This document shows, in pieces, positions 8,782 to 18,168 of a stretch of 59,571 nucleotides of DNA. The DNA is taken from contig JAJRTY010000141.1 in the NCBI GenBank assembly GCA_024278055.1, positions 1 through 59,571 on the forward strand, given 5' to 3'. The stretch is from Alphaproteobacteria bacterium (lineage in GTDB: Bacteria > Pseudomonadota > Alphaproteobacteria > Rhizobiales > JAJFHR01). Position 1 is the stretch's first letter; the number at the start of each line of letters is the position of its first letter. Below the pieces are notes generated by a model. It was given only the letters and a program-made list of their open reading frames with translations. It was not told the DNA's origin and searched no databases. Both the position numbers and the translations under genes were made by a program.

Positions 8782-11382
8782 TTAATAAGGTGCGGCAGTT
8801 GATTCGTCACCTACCAGAATATCACGTTTACCGGCGTGGTTGGCCGGGCTGATGACGCCTTCGCGCTCCATTTTTTCAATTATTGTTGCCGCCCGGTTGT
8901 AACCGATTGACAGGCGTCGCTGGATATAACTGGTCGAGACCTTTCTGTCCTGAAGAACAATATTGACGGCCTTGTCGTAAATCTGGTCGGCCTGACTGCC
9001 ACCGCCGGTCTCATTTGTGCCGGTGCTCGCCTCTTCGTCATCATCGGTGGTAATTGATTCAAGATACTCGGGAATACCCTGGCGCTTCAGGTGATTGACT
9101 ACCTTTTCGACATCATCGTCTGACACAAATGGCGCATGAATACGGGTAATGCGACCACCACCGGACATGAATAACATATCGCCCTGCCCCAGCAGCTGTT
9201 CGGCACCCTGTTCGCCCAGTATGGTGCGGCTGTCAATTTTGGATGTGACCTGAAAAGAAACCCGTGTGGGGAAATTGGCTTTGATGGTACCGGTAATCAC
9301 GTCAACGCTGGGGCGCTGGGTGGCGGTGATCAGATGGATACCGGCGGCACGTGCCATTTGGGCGAGACGTTGAACAGTGCCTTCAATGTCTTTACCGGCA
9401 ACCATCATCAGGTCAGCCATTTCGTCAACCACGATAACAATATATGGCATTATTTCGAGACTGAGTTCTTCCTGCTCATAGATCGGCTCACCGGTTTCAT
9501 GATCAAAACCGGTCTGGATGGTCCGGGTGATGGGCGCGCTTTTGGTTTTTGACTGGCGTAATTTGGCATTGAAACCATCGATATTTCGTACACCGAGCTT
9601 CGACATATTGCGATAGCGCTCTTCCATTTCCTTAACTGCCCACTTAAGAGCGACAACGGCCTTTTTCGGATCGGTCACCACAGGTGCCAGCAGATGGGGG
9701 ATGCCGTCATAGACAGACAGTTCCAGCATTTTGGGATCGATCATGATCAGTTTGCACTGCTCAGGTGAAAACCGATACAACAGGGAAAGTATCATGGTGT
9801 TGATACCAACCGATTTACCCGAACCGGTGGTACCGGCGATTAAAAGATGAGGCATGCGGGCAAGATCGCTGAAAACCGGATCGCCACCGATGTTTTTGCC
9901 AAGAATAAGCGGCAGCTCACCAGGTGCGTTTTCAAAATCCTCAGAAGCCAGCAGTTCTCTGAAATAAACCACCATACGCTTGGCGTTGGGCATTTCAATG
10001 CCGATAATGTTGCGTCCGGGCACGACAGCAACGCGCACCGAAAGCGCACTCATGGAACGGGCAATATCATCGGCCAATCCGATGACGCGGGAGGATTTGA
10101 TGCCGGGAGCCGGTTCCAGTTCATAAAGGGTTACAACAGGGCCGGGGCGTACATTGGTAATCTCACCGCGAATACCAAAATCATCCAGAACACCTTCAAG
10201 CATTCGGGCGTTTTGCTCCAGAGCATCGGTACTTACAGTTGGTGTCCGGGAGGCTTTTTTGGGGATTGTGATCAGGTTTACCGGCGGCAATTCATAAGCG
10301 CTGGATTTGACCAGTTTGAGCACCGGCTGGCCTTCGCGGACCACCCGCTTGCCCTGTTTTAGAGTTTGGTTTGTGGCCGTTACACGACCCGGCCTGTCAT
10401 TGTCCAGGTGATCATCATTATCTCCGTCTAAAGCAGGCTCAGCAACAGCTGATTGCGGGTCGGTTTCGAAATGAGGCTCCACCCGGCCTGTCTTTGACGA
10501 GGGTATGGGTTTTGACGACAGGCCTTTTGTTTTGTTTTTGACAAAATACCTAAGACGGCCAAAACCGGAACGCGAGACGGGCTCGGCCCCATCTTTTTCC
10601 GGGCCAGCTTCTTTGTTGAGGCTGTGGTTGGGATTATGCAGGGCGCGGGCAGCTTCGATTGAATTTTTGTTGCGCCTGCTCACAAAGCCCGGCAGGCGAC
10701 GGATAGAACCGGCGACGCTTAAAAATGTATGGGTTATTGGCCCTAAAATGCGGAAAAATAACTCAGCGCCAAATCCTGACAAGGCGCCAAAAGGCGTGGT
10801 GACATCGTTAATCTGCATTTTGCAGGCATTGATAATGGTGAAAAATGCAGCGATTGCCAAAAGGCTGCCACTGACGATTGCAGCAATGTTATCGCCAATA
10901 ATCATGGCTGGCAGCCATTTTACGAGGCCGAGTAAAAGATCACCGAACAAACCACCCAGCCCGGAAGGCAAGGGCCAGTTGCCAACAACTGAAACAGCTG
11001 AAATGGCACCGGAGGCCAAAAAGGTACCCAAAATCCATGAGAGTAACATGCGCGATGGCCTGTTGAACTCCTGATGGCCGAGAAAGCGGATGCTCCAGGC
11101 CAGGGGCGGCAGCAGGAAGGCAATGGAAGCAAGTCCAAACACCTGGATAAGCAGATCAGAAAGCGAGGCACCGGCAAAACCGAGCCAGTTTTCGACCGGG
11201 TTGCTGGTGGCATGATTGAAGCTGGGATCGTGGATGTTCCAGGTGGCCAGGGAAACCGCGCACAATGTTACCAGCATCAAAATGATGAAGCCGATTATCT
11301 CGCTGAAGCGTCGGTGCAAAAACAGCCGAAAGCTTTGGGGTAGCAAGGGTGAGTGACCTGGTTTTGGTTTTGCCTGTGACAT
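8782..11382 (-). CDS. ftsK: DNA translocase FtsK
   Basis: 866 residues, the normal alphaproteobacterial size. The N terminus has four to five membrane helices (about 28-215) that anchor it at the septum. A variable linker (about 230-370) follows, then the motor domain with Walker A GTTGSGKS (Lys523) and Walker B IVIVVDEMADLM. The C-terminal gamma winged helix (KVSTSYIQRRLSIGYNRAA) reads polar KOPS sites and activates XerCD. FtsK pumps chromosome termini through the closing septum. It is followed by lolA on the same strand, with little or no gap depending on the lolA start. Confidence 0.96.
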   Translation of the reverse strand: MSQAKPKPGHSPLLPQSFRLFLHRRFSEIIGFIILMLVTLCAVSLATWNIHDPSFNHATSNPVENWLGFAGASLSDLLIQVFGLASIAFLLPPLAWSIRFLGHQEFNRPSRMLLSWILGTFLASGAISAVSVVGNWPLPSGLGGLFGDLLLGLVKWLPAMIIGDNIAAIVSGSLLAIAAFFTIINACKMQINDVTTPFGALSGFGAELFFRILGPITHTFLSVAGSIRRLPGFVSRRNKNSIEAARALHNPNHSLNKEAGPEKDGAEPVSRSGFGRLRYFVKNKTKGLSSKPIPSSKTGRVEPHFETDPQSAVAEPALDGDNDDHLDNDRPGRVTATNQTLKQGKRVVREGQPVLKLVKSSAYELPPVNLITIPKKASRTPTVSTDALEQNARMLEGVLDDFGIRGEITNVRPGPVVTLYELEPAPGIKSSRVIGLADDIARSMSALSVRVAVVPGRNIIGIEMPNAKRMVVYFRELLASEDFENAPGELPLILGKNIGGDPVFSDLARMPHLLIAGTTGSGKSVGINTMILSLLYRFSPEQCKLIMIDPKMLELSVYDGIPHLLAPVVTDPKKAVVALKWAVKEMEERYRNMSKLGVRNIDGFNAKLRQSKTKSAPITRTIQTGFDHETGEPIYEQEELSLEIMPYIVIVVDEMADLMMVAGKDIEGTVQRLAQMARAAGIHLITATQRPSVDVITGTIKANFPTRVSFQVTSKIDSRTILGEQGAEQLLGQGDMLFMSGGGRITRIHAPFVSDDDVEKVVNHLKRQGIPEYLESITTDDDEEASTGTNETGGGSQADQIYDKAVNIVLQDRKVSTSYIQRRLSIGYNRAATIIEKMEREGVISPANHAGKRDILVGDESTAAPY

Positions 11383-11410
11383 CTGGTTTTCCGTATGACC
11401 TTTGGTTTTC

Positions 11411-12595
11411 TTACGCGTTGAGCAGTCGTGTTAAAGCTTCCCGGGTTGTTGTTTCAGATTGAACGAGGGCGATGCGAACGTAATTTTCACCGGGATCGTT
11501 GCCGTTGGCATCTGCGCGCGAAAGATAACTGCCGGGCAGGACTTTGACACCGGCCCTGTCCCAGAATTTCAATGTTGCCTGTTCGCAACCGCCAAACTCC
11601 GAAACATCAAGCCACAGGAAAAAGCCGCCGGGCGGGCGGTAAAATCCAAACCGGTCTTTTAGAACATCTTCGGCGATATCAATTTTGTTGCGATACCGTG
11701 CGCGGTTGGCGATTACATGGTCTTCGTCGGCCCAGGTGACGGCTGCAGCAGCAAGATGAGGGAGTGGTATCTGGGGTGCGCCAAGATTGCGATATTTCAA
11801 AAACCGTGCAATCAGCACCTCGTCACCGGCACATAGGCCAACGCGCAGACCGGCAAGATTTGATCTTTTTGATAAGGAGTTGAAGACCAGAATATTATCA
11901 AATCCCTGATTGAGCTGCATCGCAGCCTCAAGGGCGCCGGGGGGTTTTATATCGTCGTATATTTCTGAATAGCACTCGTCCACCAGCAAGGTGAAATCAT
12001 GCTCCCGAGCTAAAAGGATGGCTTTGTTCAGATATTCAATATCGGCGATGGACCCCTGGGGGTTGGCAGGCGTGCATAGGAAAAAACAGGCGGTTGCCTG
12101 CAGGACGTCTACCGGGATGGCATCAAGATCAGGCAAAAATCCGGTTTCTTTGCTGGCCGCCACAAAATATGGCTCGGCACCGGCAGCAGCTGCTGCACCG
12201 GCGTAAGAGTGATAAAACGGGTTGGGAATAATGATTTTTGATTTTTTTCTGTCGCTATCGAGTGGTACCACAATAAGGGGTATGGAAAACAGACCCTCAC
12301 GGGTTCCGCATAAGGGTAATACATGTTTTTCGGGATCAATGGCGCCTGCGAGGTCGTAGCGCTTTGACAGCCAGTCGGCAATGGCCTGTCTCACCATGGG
12401 CGTGCCGCTACCGGGCGGGTATTTTCTGAAATCCGCCTGGTGCTGTTTAATAATATCGATAACAAATTCTGGAATCGGGTGGCCGGGTTCACCGACAGTC
12501 ATCACAATGGGTTCGCGCCCGGGCCGCTTATCGCCAATCAGCTCCGCCAAACGATGAAACGGGGATGGTGGTACACTATCGAAACGATCTGACAT
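11411..12595 (-). CDS. PLP-dependent class I/II aminotransferase (DapC-like)
   Basis: 394 residues from the ATG at 12595. An upstream in-frame TTG at 12619 adds eight residues and is less likely. Fold-type I aminotransferase: substrate-side VGEPGHPIPEF near residue 35, the PNPFYHSYAGAA loop, the CTPANPQGS segment with Asn, and VDECYSEIY with the Asp that pairs with the pyridine nitrogen. The Schiff-base Lys is in FNSLSKRSNLAG. Family members next to ftsK in Hyphomicrobiales are usually annotated as succinyldiaminopimelate aminotransferase (lysine and peptidoglycan precursor synthesis), but substrate cannot be read from the sequence. The gene lies 28 bases upstream of ftsK and may be co-transcribed. 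Confidence 0.85.
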   Translation of the reverse strand: MSDRFDSVPPSPFHRLAELIGDKRPGREPIVMTVGEPGHPIPEFVIDIIKQHQADFRKYPPGSGTPMVRQAIADWLSKRYDLAGAIDPEKHVLPLCGTREGLFSIPLIVVPLDSDRKKSKIIIPNPFYHSYAGAAAAAGAEPYFVAASKETGFLPDLDAIPVDVLQATACFFLCTPANPQGSIADIEYLNKAILLAREHDFTLLVDECYSEIYDDIKPPGALEAAMQLNQGFDNILVFNSLSKRSNLAGLRVGLCAGDEVLIARFLKYRNLGAPQIPLPHLAAAAVTWADEDHVIANRARYRNKIDIAEDVLKDRFGFYRPPGGFFLWLDVSEFGGCEQATLKFWDRAGVKVLPGSYLSRADANGNDPGENYVRIALVQSETTTREALTRLLNA

Positions 12596-12734
12596 TTTTA
12601 CCCGTACCGGACGACGCAACTAAAACAGCCTGTCCGCTGACTAAATACTCAACTTATGGGCACCACTGCCCACACACGTGAAACATGGGAAAAACACTAG
12701 CCTCTACGTAGTTAATCTAGGGTTAAATGTACTC

Positions 12735-12779
12735 AAAAACCGGCAAGGCCCAGAACGCATTGAGCGCTCTGAGCCTTGC
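12735..12779 (-). terminator. Rho-independent terminator of amtB
   Basis: Read on the minus strand, GCAAGGCTCAGAGCGC pairs (with one or two mismatches) with GCGTTCTGGGCCTTGC and is followed by CGGTTTTTG. The hairpin (12743-12779) lies about 30 bases beyond the amtB stop, and the T-run corresponds to 12735-12739. Confidence 0.78.
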
Positions 12780-12807
12780 TGGAAGAATGCCTGTTAAATG
12801 CTTGTGA

Positions 12808-14130
12808 TTACATCCGCTGGCTGCCGACGCCAAATTCCGGGTAGGCCTCAAGCCCGAGTTCGGCCTGATCCAGACCCTTATCCTCATCCTCACGACTTAC
12901 CCGGATGCCAACGGTAAACTTGAGAACAAGCCAAAGAATGGAACTGACGATAGTTACAAACGCGCCAATGGCAATTATACCGGTTAGCTGGGTAATGAAG
13001 TTACCAGCGGGGTTGGTCAGGGGAACTGCAAGTGTGCCCCAGATGCCGGCGAACAGATGAACCGGAATAGCGCCGACCACATCGTCGATTTTGAACTTGT
13101 CGAGCAGGGGTACGGCAAAAACAACAATGACACCGCCAATTGCACCGATCAAGGCAGCCATGCCTATGCTCGGCGTCAGCGGTTCGGCCGTTATCGATAC
13201 CAGACCAGCGAGTGCGCCGTTGAGGGCCATGGTCAGGTCGACTTTTTTATACATCAGTTGCGTCATTACCATCGCGGTTACAACACCGGCTGCTGCAGCT
13301 GTGTTGGTGTTGGCGAATATGCGGGCAATGGCGGACGCATCTGTGAAGGAGGCAAGGGCTAATTGTGATCCGCCGTTAAATCCGAACCAGCCCAGCCACA
13401 GCACAAATGTGCCAAGGGTTGCCAGCGGCAGGCTGGAGCCAGGCAGGGGATTGACCTGACCTTTGGAATTGTATTTGCCATAACGGGCACCGAGAATTAC
13501 GGCACCGGACAAGGCCGCCCAGCCGCCAACGGAATGAACAAGGGTTGAGCCGGCAAAATCCAGAAAGCCTGCTACCTCAAGCCAGCCCGCGCCCCATTTC
13601 CAGGCACCGGTTATGGGATAAATGAAACCTGTAAACACCAGGACGAAGATTAACAACGGCCACAGTTTGATGCGTTCGGCCAGGGTGCCGGAGACAATTG
13701 AAGCAGCGGTGGCAACAAATACCATCTGGAAAAACCAGTCAGAAGCTGCAGCGTAGCTGCCGTAATCCTCAGCCGTTTTTAAGGCCGCTTCGTCGGGGTA
13801 AGTAAACCATGTCAACGAGCCGAAATAGCCACCGCTAACACCATCGTACATCAGGTTGTAGCCAACCAGCCAGTACATGAGACCGGCGATTGAATACAGA
13901 GCGATATTCTTGGTGCAGATGGTGGCAACATTTTTTGACCGCACCATGCCGGCTTCCAGCATGGTAAAGCCAGCTGCCATCCACATGACCAAAGCGCCCA
14001 TGACCAAAAACAAGAAAGTATTTAAAACAAAGGCGGTTTGTGGCGGAATGGCGGGGTCTGACCCGGCAACTGCCGGGGCACTAAGCAATACGAATATAAA
14101 AGCAGCGGGGGTAAGAATTCTGACAGACAT
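12808..14130 (-). CDS. amtB: ammonium transporter
   Basis: 440 residues with a cleavable signal peptide (ILTPAAFIFVLLSAPAVAG) and about eleven membrane helices. Amt/Rh signatures include MVFVATAASIVSGTLAERIK, the first pore His in STLVHSVGGWAAL and the second pore His in HLFAGIWGTLAVPL. The acidic C-terminal tail (EDEDKGLDQAELGLEAYPEFG) is the PII-binding region. The ATG at 14130 is chosen because GGAG lies 7-10 bases before it. AmtB imports ammonium and is closed by GlnK. No glnK lies next to it, unlike the usual glnK-amtB pair. A sigma-54-type promoter sits upstream at 14202-14216. Confidence 0.95.
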   Translation of the reverse strand: MSVRILTPAAFIFVLLSAPAVAGSDPAIPPQTAFVLNTFLFLVMGALVMWMAAGFTMLEAGMVRSKNVATICTKNIALYSIAGLMYWLVGYNLMYDGVSGGYFGSLTWFTYPDEAALKTAEDYGSYAAASDWFFQMVFVATAASIVSGTLAERIKLWPLLIFVLVFTGFIYPITGAWKWGAGWLEVAGFLDFAGSTLVHSVGGWAALSGAVILGARYGKYNSKGQVNPLPGSSLPLATLGTFVLWLGWFGFNGGSQLALASFTDASAIARIFANTNTAAAAGVVTAMVMTQLMYKKVDLTMALNGALAGLVSITAEPLTPSIGMAALIGAIGGVIVVFAVPLLDKFKIDDVVGAIPVHLFAGIWGTLAVPLTNPAGNFITQLTGIIAIGAFVTIVSSILWLVLKFTVGIRVSREDEDKGLDQAELGLEAYPEFGVGSQRM

Positions 14131-14201
14131 TTTTGGCTCCATGACCATTGACTTGAGAGGTGATAAATCGGCCTCGATACGTGGGTATGAAGGGATGCAA
14201 G

Positions 14202-14216
14202 GCAAGGAGTATGCCA
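14202..14216 (-). promoter_or_regulatory. sigma-54 (-24/-12) promoter of amtB
   Basis: The minus strand reads TGGCATACTCCTTGC, against the RpoN consensus TGGCACG-N4-TTGC. The GG and GC elements have exactly the required spacing. It lies about 72 bases upstream of the amtB start, so the leader would be roughly 60 bases. An upstream NtrC site was not recognised. Confidence 0.7.
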
Positions 14217-14340
14217 AAGCGGGATGCTCTGGGTAACCAATTGAAAATAAACTGTTTTATAAAAAATTTAATTTTAAAAACAAAGATTGCCGCAGATCTT
14301 ATGATCAAAAATTATCCAACAAATCCTATTTGCCTAAATT

Positions 14341-15204
14341 TTAGGCGTTGTCCCGCTGGCGAATCAGGCCCTCCTGGGCAACCGACGCAATGAGGCGACC
14401 GGAGCGATCATAAATACTGCCGCGATTAAAGCCGCGTGAGCCTGACGCGCTGGGGCTGTCCTGGGCAAATAACATCCAGTCATCAAACTGAAAGGGGCGG
14501 TGAAACCAGATGGCGTGATCAAGGCTGGCCAGTTGCAGATCGCGGTCGAGAAAACTTCTGCCATGGGGCAAGAGGCAGGTATCGATCAGTGTCATGTCTG
14601 ATGCGTAGGCTAAAATACACTGGTTAAGCGCGCGGTCGGCAGAGGGGTTGCTGGTGGTTTTGAACCACAGATTTTGCGCCGGTGCCTGTTTTTCCGGATC
14701 AATATAGTTGCGAAATTGCACCGGGCGAAACTCGATAGGGCGCTCGCGCTGCCAGAATTTGCGGATGTGCTCGGGCATTTGATCCATGAGTTTGGCTTTA
14801 TGTTCAGCATCGCTTGGCAGATCTTCGGGTTGAGGCACGTTGATCATGTCAAATTGATGGTCAAAGCCTTCCTCATCAACCTGAAAGGATGCCGACATGG
14901 TAAAAATGGGGTGGCCGTGTTGAATGGCGACAACCCGTCGGGTAGTGAAACTGCGGCCATCGCGGGCCCGGTCAACTTCATAGATTATCGGGATCGAAGG
15001 ATCACCGGGACGCAGAAAATAACCATGCAGTGAATGGGCGAAGCGGTCTTTTACCGTGCGCGTTGCCGCCACCAGAGCCTGGCCCACCACCTGGCCGCCA
15101 AAGACCCGCTGCCAGCTGTCTTTGGGGCTGCGACCGCGAAAGAGGTTTTCTTCCAAAATCTCGATATCAAGAATATCGAGAAGTCGTGTAACAGCGTTGG
15201 TCAT
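14341..15204 (-). CDS. tesB: acyl-CoA thioesterase II
   Basis: 287 residues from the ATG at 15204, with AAAGG upstream; an ATG at 15231 would add nine residues. TesB double hot-dog fold: FRGRSPKDSWQRVFGGQVVGQALVAA at the start of the first domain, and the C-terminal domain with SLDHAIWFHRPF and the conserved Gln near SVAQEGLIR. It hydrolyses medium- and long-chain acyl-CoA to free acid and CoA in the cytoplasm. It diverges from the UbiH-type gene over about 116 bases. Confidence 0.93.
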   Translation of the reverse strand: MTNAVTRLLDILDIEILEENLFRGRSPKDSWQRVFGGQVVGQALVAATRTVKDRFAHSLHGYFLRPGDPSIPIIYEVDRARDGRSFTTRRVVAIQHGHPIFTMSASFQVDEEGFDHQFDMINVPQPEDLPSDAEHKAKLMDQMPEHIRKFWQRERPIEFRPVQFRNYIDPEKQAPAQNLWFKTTSNPSADRALNQCILAYASDMTLIDTCLLPHGRSFLDRDLQLASLDHAIWFHRPFQFDDWMLFAQDSPSASGSRGFNRGSIYDRSGRLIASVAQEGLIRQRDNA

Positions 15205-15320
15205 GAATATACAGCCTTTGTTGAAAACCAAACAGTGTTTTAGGCCATCGTGAAAAAATGTGAAAGTGTTGTGGATGTTTTTTGTGGACGTGTTCTATAT
15301 GCCATGCGAATTATTCGCAA

Positions 15321-16565
15321 ATGAGTGAAGTTATGGAAATCAAAACCGATGTTATCATTGTCGGTGGCGGGCTGGTGGGGCTTGCCAGCGCACTGGGGCT
15401 GGCACAGATTGGCCTTAAGGTTGCGATTGTCGATGTGCAAGTAGTTGATGAGACGCTGTTGCCGGAATTTGACGGGCGCGCTTCAGCGCTTTCAAAAACC
15501 AGCAGAACAATGTTTGAAGCACTTGGGGTGTGGAAAGATCTCGAACAACACGCGCAGCCGATCTCTAAAATTATTGTCACTGACAGTGAACTCGGCGATG
15601 CCGTGCGGCCCGTGTTTTTGAATTTCGACCAGCGTGACGGTCAACAGTTTCCAGCAGCCTATATGCTGGAAAACCGGTTTACCCGCCAGGCATTGCTGGG
15701 CCAGGTCAAAAAAACTCAAAACATTACGTTTTTTGCCCCGCATAAAGTTATCGATATGGCGGCGGGGGTGCATTTTGCGCAAGTTAAGCTCGATGACGAT
15801 CGGGTTTTATCAGCACCGTTGGTGGTTGCTGCTGACGGGCGCAATTCATTTTTGCGGCGCCAGGCGGGACTGAAGACGGTTGGCTGGGACTATAACCAGA
15901 ATGGAATTGTTGCCACCATAGAACATCAACATCCCCACAATGGCGTTGCTGAAGAACATTTTTTACCCGTGGGACCGTTTGCAATCCTGCCCCTGAAGCA
16001 GCCCTGCCGCTCATCGCTGGTGTGGACGGAGCGCAGCGATGTTGCAACCGACCTGATGAGTGCCGGTGATGACAGGTTTGATTATGAGCTCAAGCGGCGC
16101 TTTGGCGATCACTTAGGCAAAATCAGGCGTATTGGCCCGCGCTGGTCCTATCCGCTGTCGTTGCAATTGGCGGTTGATTATGTTGCCCCGCGTCTGGTGC
16201 TGGTGGGGGATGCAGCCCATGTTGTTCACCCCCTGGCAGGGCTGGGCCTTAATTTAGGTTTGCGCGATGCGGCGGCTTTGGTTGATGTAATCGCAGATGC
16301 CCTTCATCTGGGCCTGGATTTTGGCACGGTTGATGTGGGTGAGAATTATCAGGCGTGGCGGCGATTTGATAATCTTACAGCCGCTTTCATGATGGAAGCA
16401 TTGAACCGTCTGTTTTCAAACTCGTCTCCGGGCTTGCGCCAGATCAGGGACATGGGCTTAGGGCTGGTTGAGAACAGTGCCATGGCCAAGCGGTTTTTTA
16501 TGAAGGAAGCAGCCGGAGCCACCGGCAACCTGCCAAAGCTTATGCGCAGCCCGATTTCGACCTAG
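15321..16565 (+). CDS. UbiH/UbiF-family FAD-dependent hydroxylase
   Basis: 414 residues from the ATG at 15321. An in-frame ATG at 15333 is equally possible; neither has a clear ribosome-binding site. Class A flavoprotein monooxygenase: N-terminal GGGLVGLASALGLAQ dinucleotide motif, a middle DG motif (VVAADGRNSFLRRQAG) and the FAD-ribityl motif LVGDAAHVVHPLAGLGLNLG. These match the UbiH/UbiF/UbiL (Coq6) group, which hydroxylates the ring of ubiquinone precursors at the membrane. Which ring position it modifies cannot be read from the sequence, as alphaproteobacteria often use multi-position enzymes (UbiL or UbiM). Confidence 0.88.
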   Translation: MSEVMEIKTDVIIVGGGLVGLASALGLAQIGLKVAIVDVQVVDETLLPEFDGRASALSKTSRTMFEALGVWKDLEQHAQPISKIIVTDSELGDAVRPVFLNFDQRDGQQFPAAYMLENRFTRQALLGQVKKTQNITFFAPHKVIDMAAGVHFAQVKLDDDRVLSAPLVVAADGRNSFLRRQAGLKTVGWDYNQNGIVATIEHQHPHNGVAEEHFLPVGPFAILPLKQPCRSSLVWTERSDVATDLMSAGDDRFDYELKRRFGDHLGKIRRIGPRWSYPLSLQLAVDYVAPRLVLVGDAAHVVHPLAGLGLNLGLRDAAALVDVIADALHLGLDFGTVDVGENYQAWRRFDNLTAAFMMEALNRLFSNSSPGLRQIRDMGLGLVENSAMAKRFFMKEAAGATGNLPKLMRSPIST

Positions 16566-16666
16566 CGCTTTGTTGGTGCTGATAGGAAAGTTAAGCAAAG
16601 TTTACTGAATATTCACTGCGTTTTGAGAAAACCGGGTAATTATTCTAGCTGGCAGAGGACTTTTCA

Positions 16667-18106
16667 ATGGATAGCGACCCTATGGGTAGCGGCTCTTTAG
16701 GTAGCGATGAGAGCAAGGCCTCTTTTCAGGCTTTCAGTCTGGAAGAAACAATCTCTTTATTCGATCATCTGGTCGACCGTCTTCCTGCTGAGATACTTTT
16801 CGAAAATGAAAAGCTGAAAGCGCTTTTTAATATCCCTGGCAGATCAAAGGGGCTGGCGACAGGCCATCAGCACAAAAACGCTGAGCTGGTATCGCAACTG
16901 GGCGAGGTGATCGATCGATTGTTGCACGGCGGGGAAGAGGCTGGGAATGGTAACGAAATCACCACTGCAGCCGTACTGCTGGATGAATCCCTCAATGCCA
17001 TGGCACAAGGCATGCTCATTCATGACCATGAAAAAATCATCCGTGCAAACGAACAAATGGCCACAATGCTCGATCTGCCTGCCGAATTGATAGCACCCGG
17101 TGCGCTGATGAATGATTTTATCGGCTTTTGTGTTGAGCGCGGCGATGAAGGTCAAGATGCGGATCTTGTAAGCGTCCTGCAAAGGTCAAAAGAAAAATGC
17201 CTTGCCGGGGAACCATTCACGGTAGAGCGCAAGATTCCCAATGGCAATATCATTGTCGCAAACGTGCAGCCGCGCGAAAACGGTGGCGGAGTTACGACTT
17301 ATACGGATGTTACCGAAGAGCGCAAACGCCAGCAGGAACTTGAAGATGCCCGCAGTGCGGCTCAGGCGGCCGACCGGGCCAAGTCCGAGTTTCTTGCCAA
17401 TATGAGCCATGAGATCAGAACACCTATGAACGGTGTCATGGGCATGGCAGAGCTGCTTGCCCGGACAGAGCTGGACGCGAGACAAGAGGTCTATGCTGAT
17501 GTGATTATCAAATCGGGCTCATCCCTTCTCACCATCATCAATGATACTCTGGATTTCTCCAAGCTTGACGCAAAGCAGATGGAACTTGATCCCCTGCCCT
17601 TTAAACTCAACGATGCGATTGAAGATGTGGCAACGCTGGTTTCATCGCGTGTTGCTGAAAAAAATCTGGAGCTGATTGTAAGAGTGGACCCTGCCCTGCC
17701 TGAAATGCTGGTGGGTGATGTCGGCCGTATCCGCCAGATTGTCACTAATTTGATGAGTAATGCGGTGAAATTTACCGACAAGGGCCATGTTTATGTGGAT
17801 GTCAGTGGCGGGTCTGCTGCCGGTAATATGTACACGCTGCATGTCAAGGTGGAGGATACCGGTGTTGGTATTGCCAGGGACAAATGTGACAATGTGTTTG
17901 AGAAATTCAGCCAGGTGGACAATTCCGCCACCAGAAAACATGAAGGCACCGGCCTTGGTCTGGCGATTTCCTCTTCGCTGATTGAGCTGATGGGGGGTGA
18001 GATCGGGGTTGAAAGTGAACCGGGAGAAGGCTCGACTTTCTGGTTCACCATTGAGCTGCCTGTGCATCGCGGCGTGGAAAGCAAAAAGGCGTTCCCCGTG
18101 ATGTAA
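16667..18106 (+). CDS. hybrid sensor histidine kinase, kinase part (frame broken at 3' end)
   Basis: 479 residues, no membrane segments, good ribosome-binding site (AGAGGA). A PAS-like domain (about 100-215, ending [19 protein letters not shown]) leads through a coiled linker into HisKA with [12 protein letters not shown] (phospho-acceptor His248). A HATPase follows with the N box [28 protein letters not shown] and GTGLGLAIS. The frame stops at TAA 18104-18106, just where the first receiver should begin. The -1 frame reads straight on as [16 protein letters not shown] into the downstream receivers. So this is the front half of a kinase-receiver-receiver protein interrupted by a one-base shift. 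As it stands, the protein keeps kinase domains but has no phosphorelay output. Confidence 0.9.
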   Translation: MDSDPMGSGSLGSDESKASFQAFSLEETISLFDHLVDRLPAEILFENEKLKALFNIPGRSKGLATGHQHKNAELVSQLGEVIDRLLHGGEEAGNGNEITTAAVLLDESLNAMAQGMLIHDHEKIIRANEQMATMLDLPAELIAPGALMNDFIGFCVERGDEGQDADLVSVLQRSKEKCLAGEPFTVERKIPNGNIIVANVQPRENGGGVTTYTDVTEERKRQQELEDARSAAQAADRAKSEFLANMSHEIRTPMNGVMGMAELLARTELDARQEVYADVIIKSGSSLLTIINDTLDFSKLDAKQMELDPLPFKLNDAIEDVATLVSSRVAEKNLELIVRVDPALPEMLVGDVGRIRQIVTNLMSNAVKFTDKGHVYVDVSGGSAAGNMYTLHVKVEDTGVGIARDKCDNVFEKFSQVDNSATRKHEGTGLGLAISSSLIELMGGEIGVESEPGEGSTFWFTIELPVHRGVESKKAFPVM

Positions 18107-18168
18107 CCGGATCGCATATCCTGATTATCGATGACAATGAGGTAAACCGTTCTATCCTGGAAGAACAG

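Noticed and set aside
10505-11074. 189-codon open frame opposite the ftsK membrane region
   Set aside because: It is opposite conserved ftsK codons, and the composition follows from the complementary strand of hydrophobic codons.
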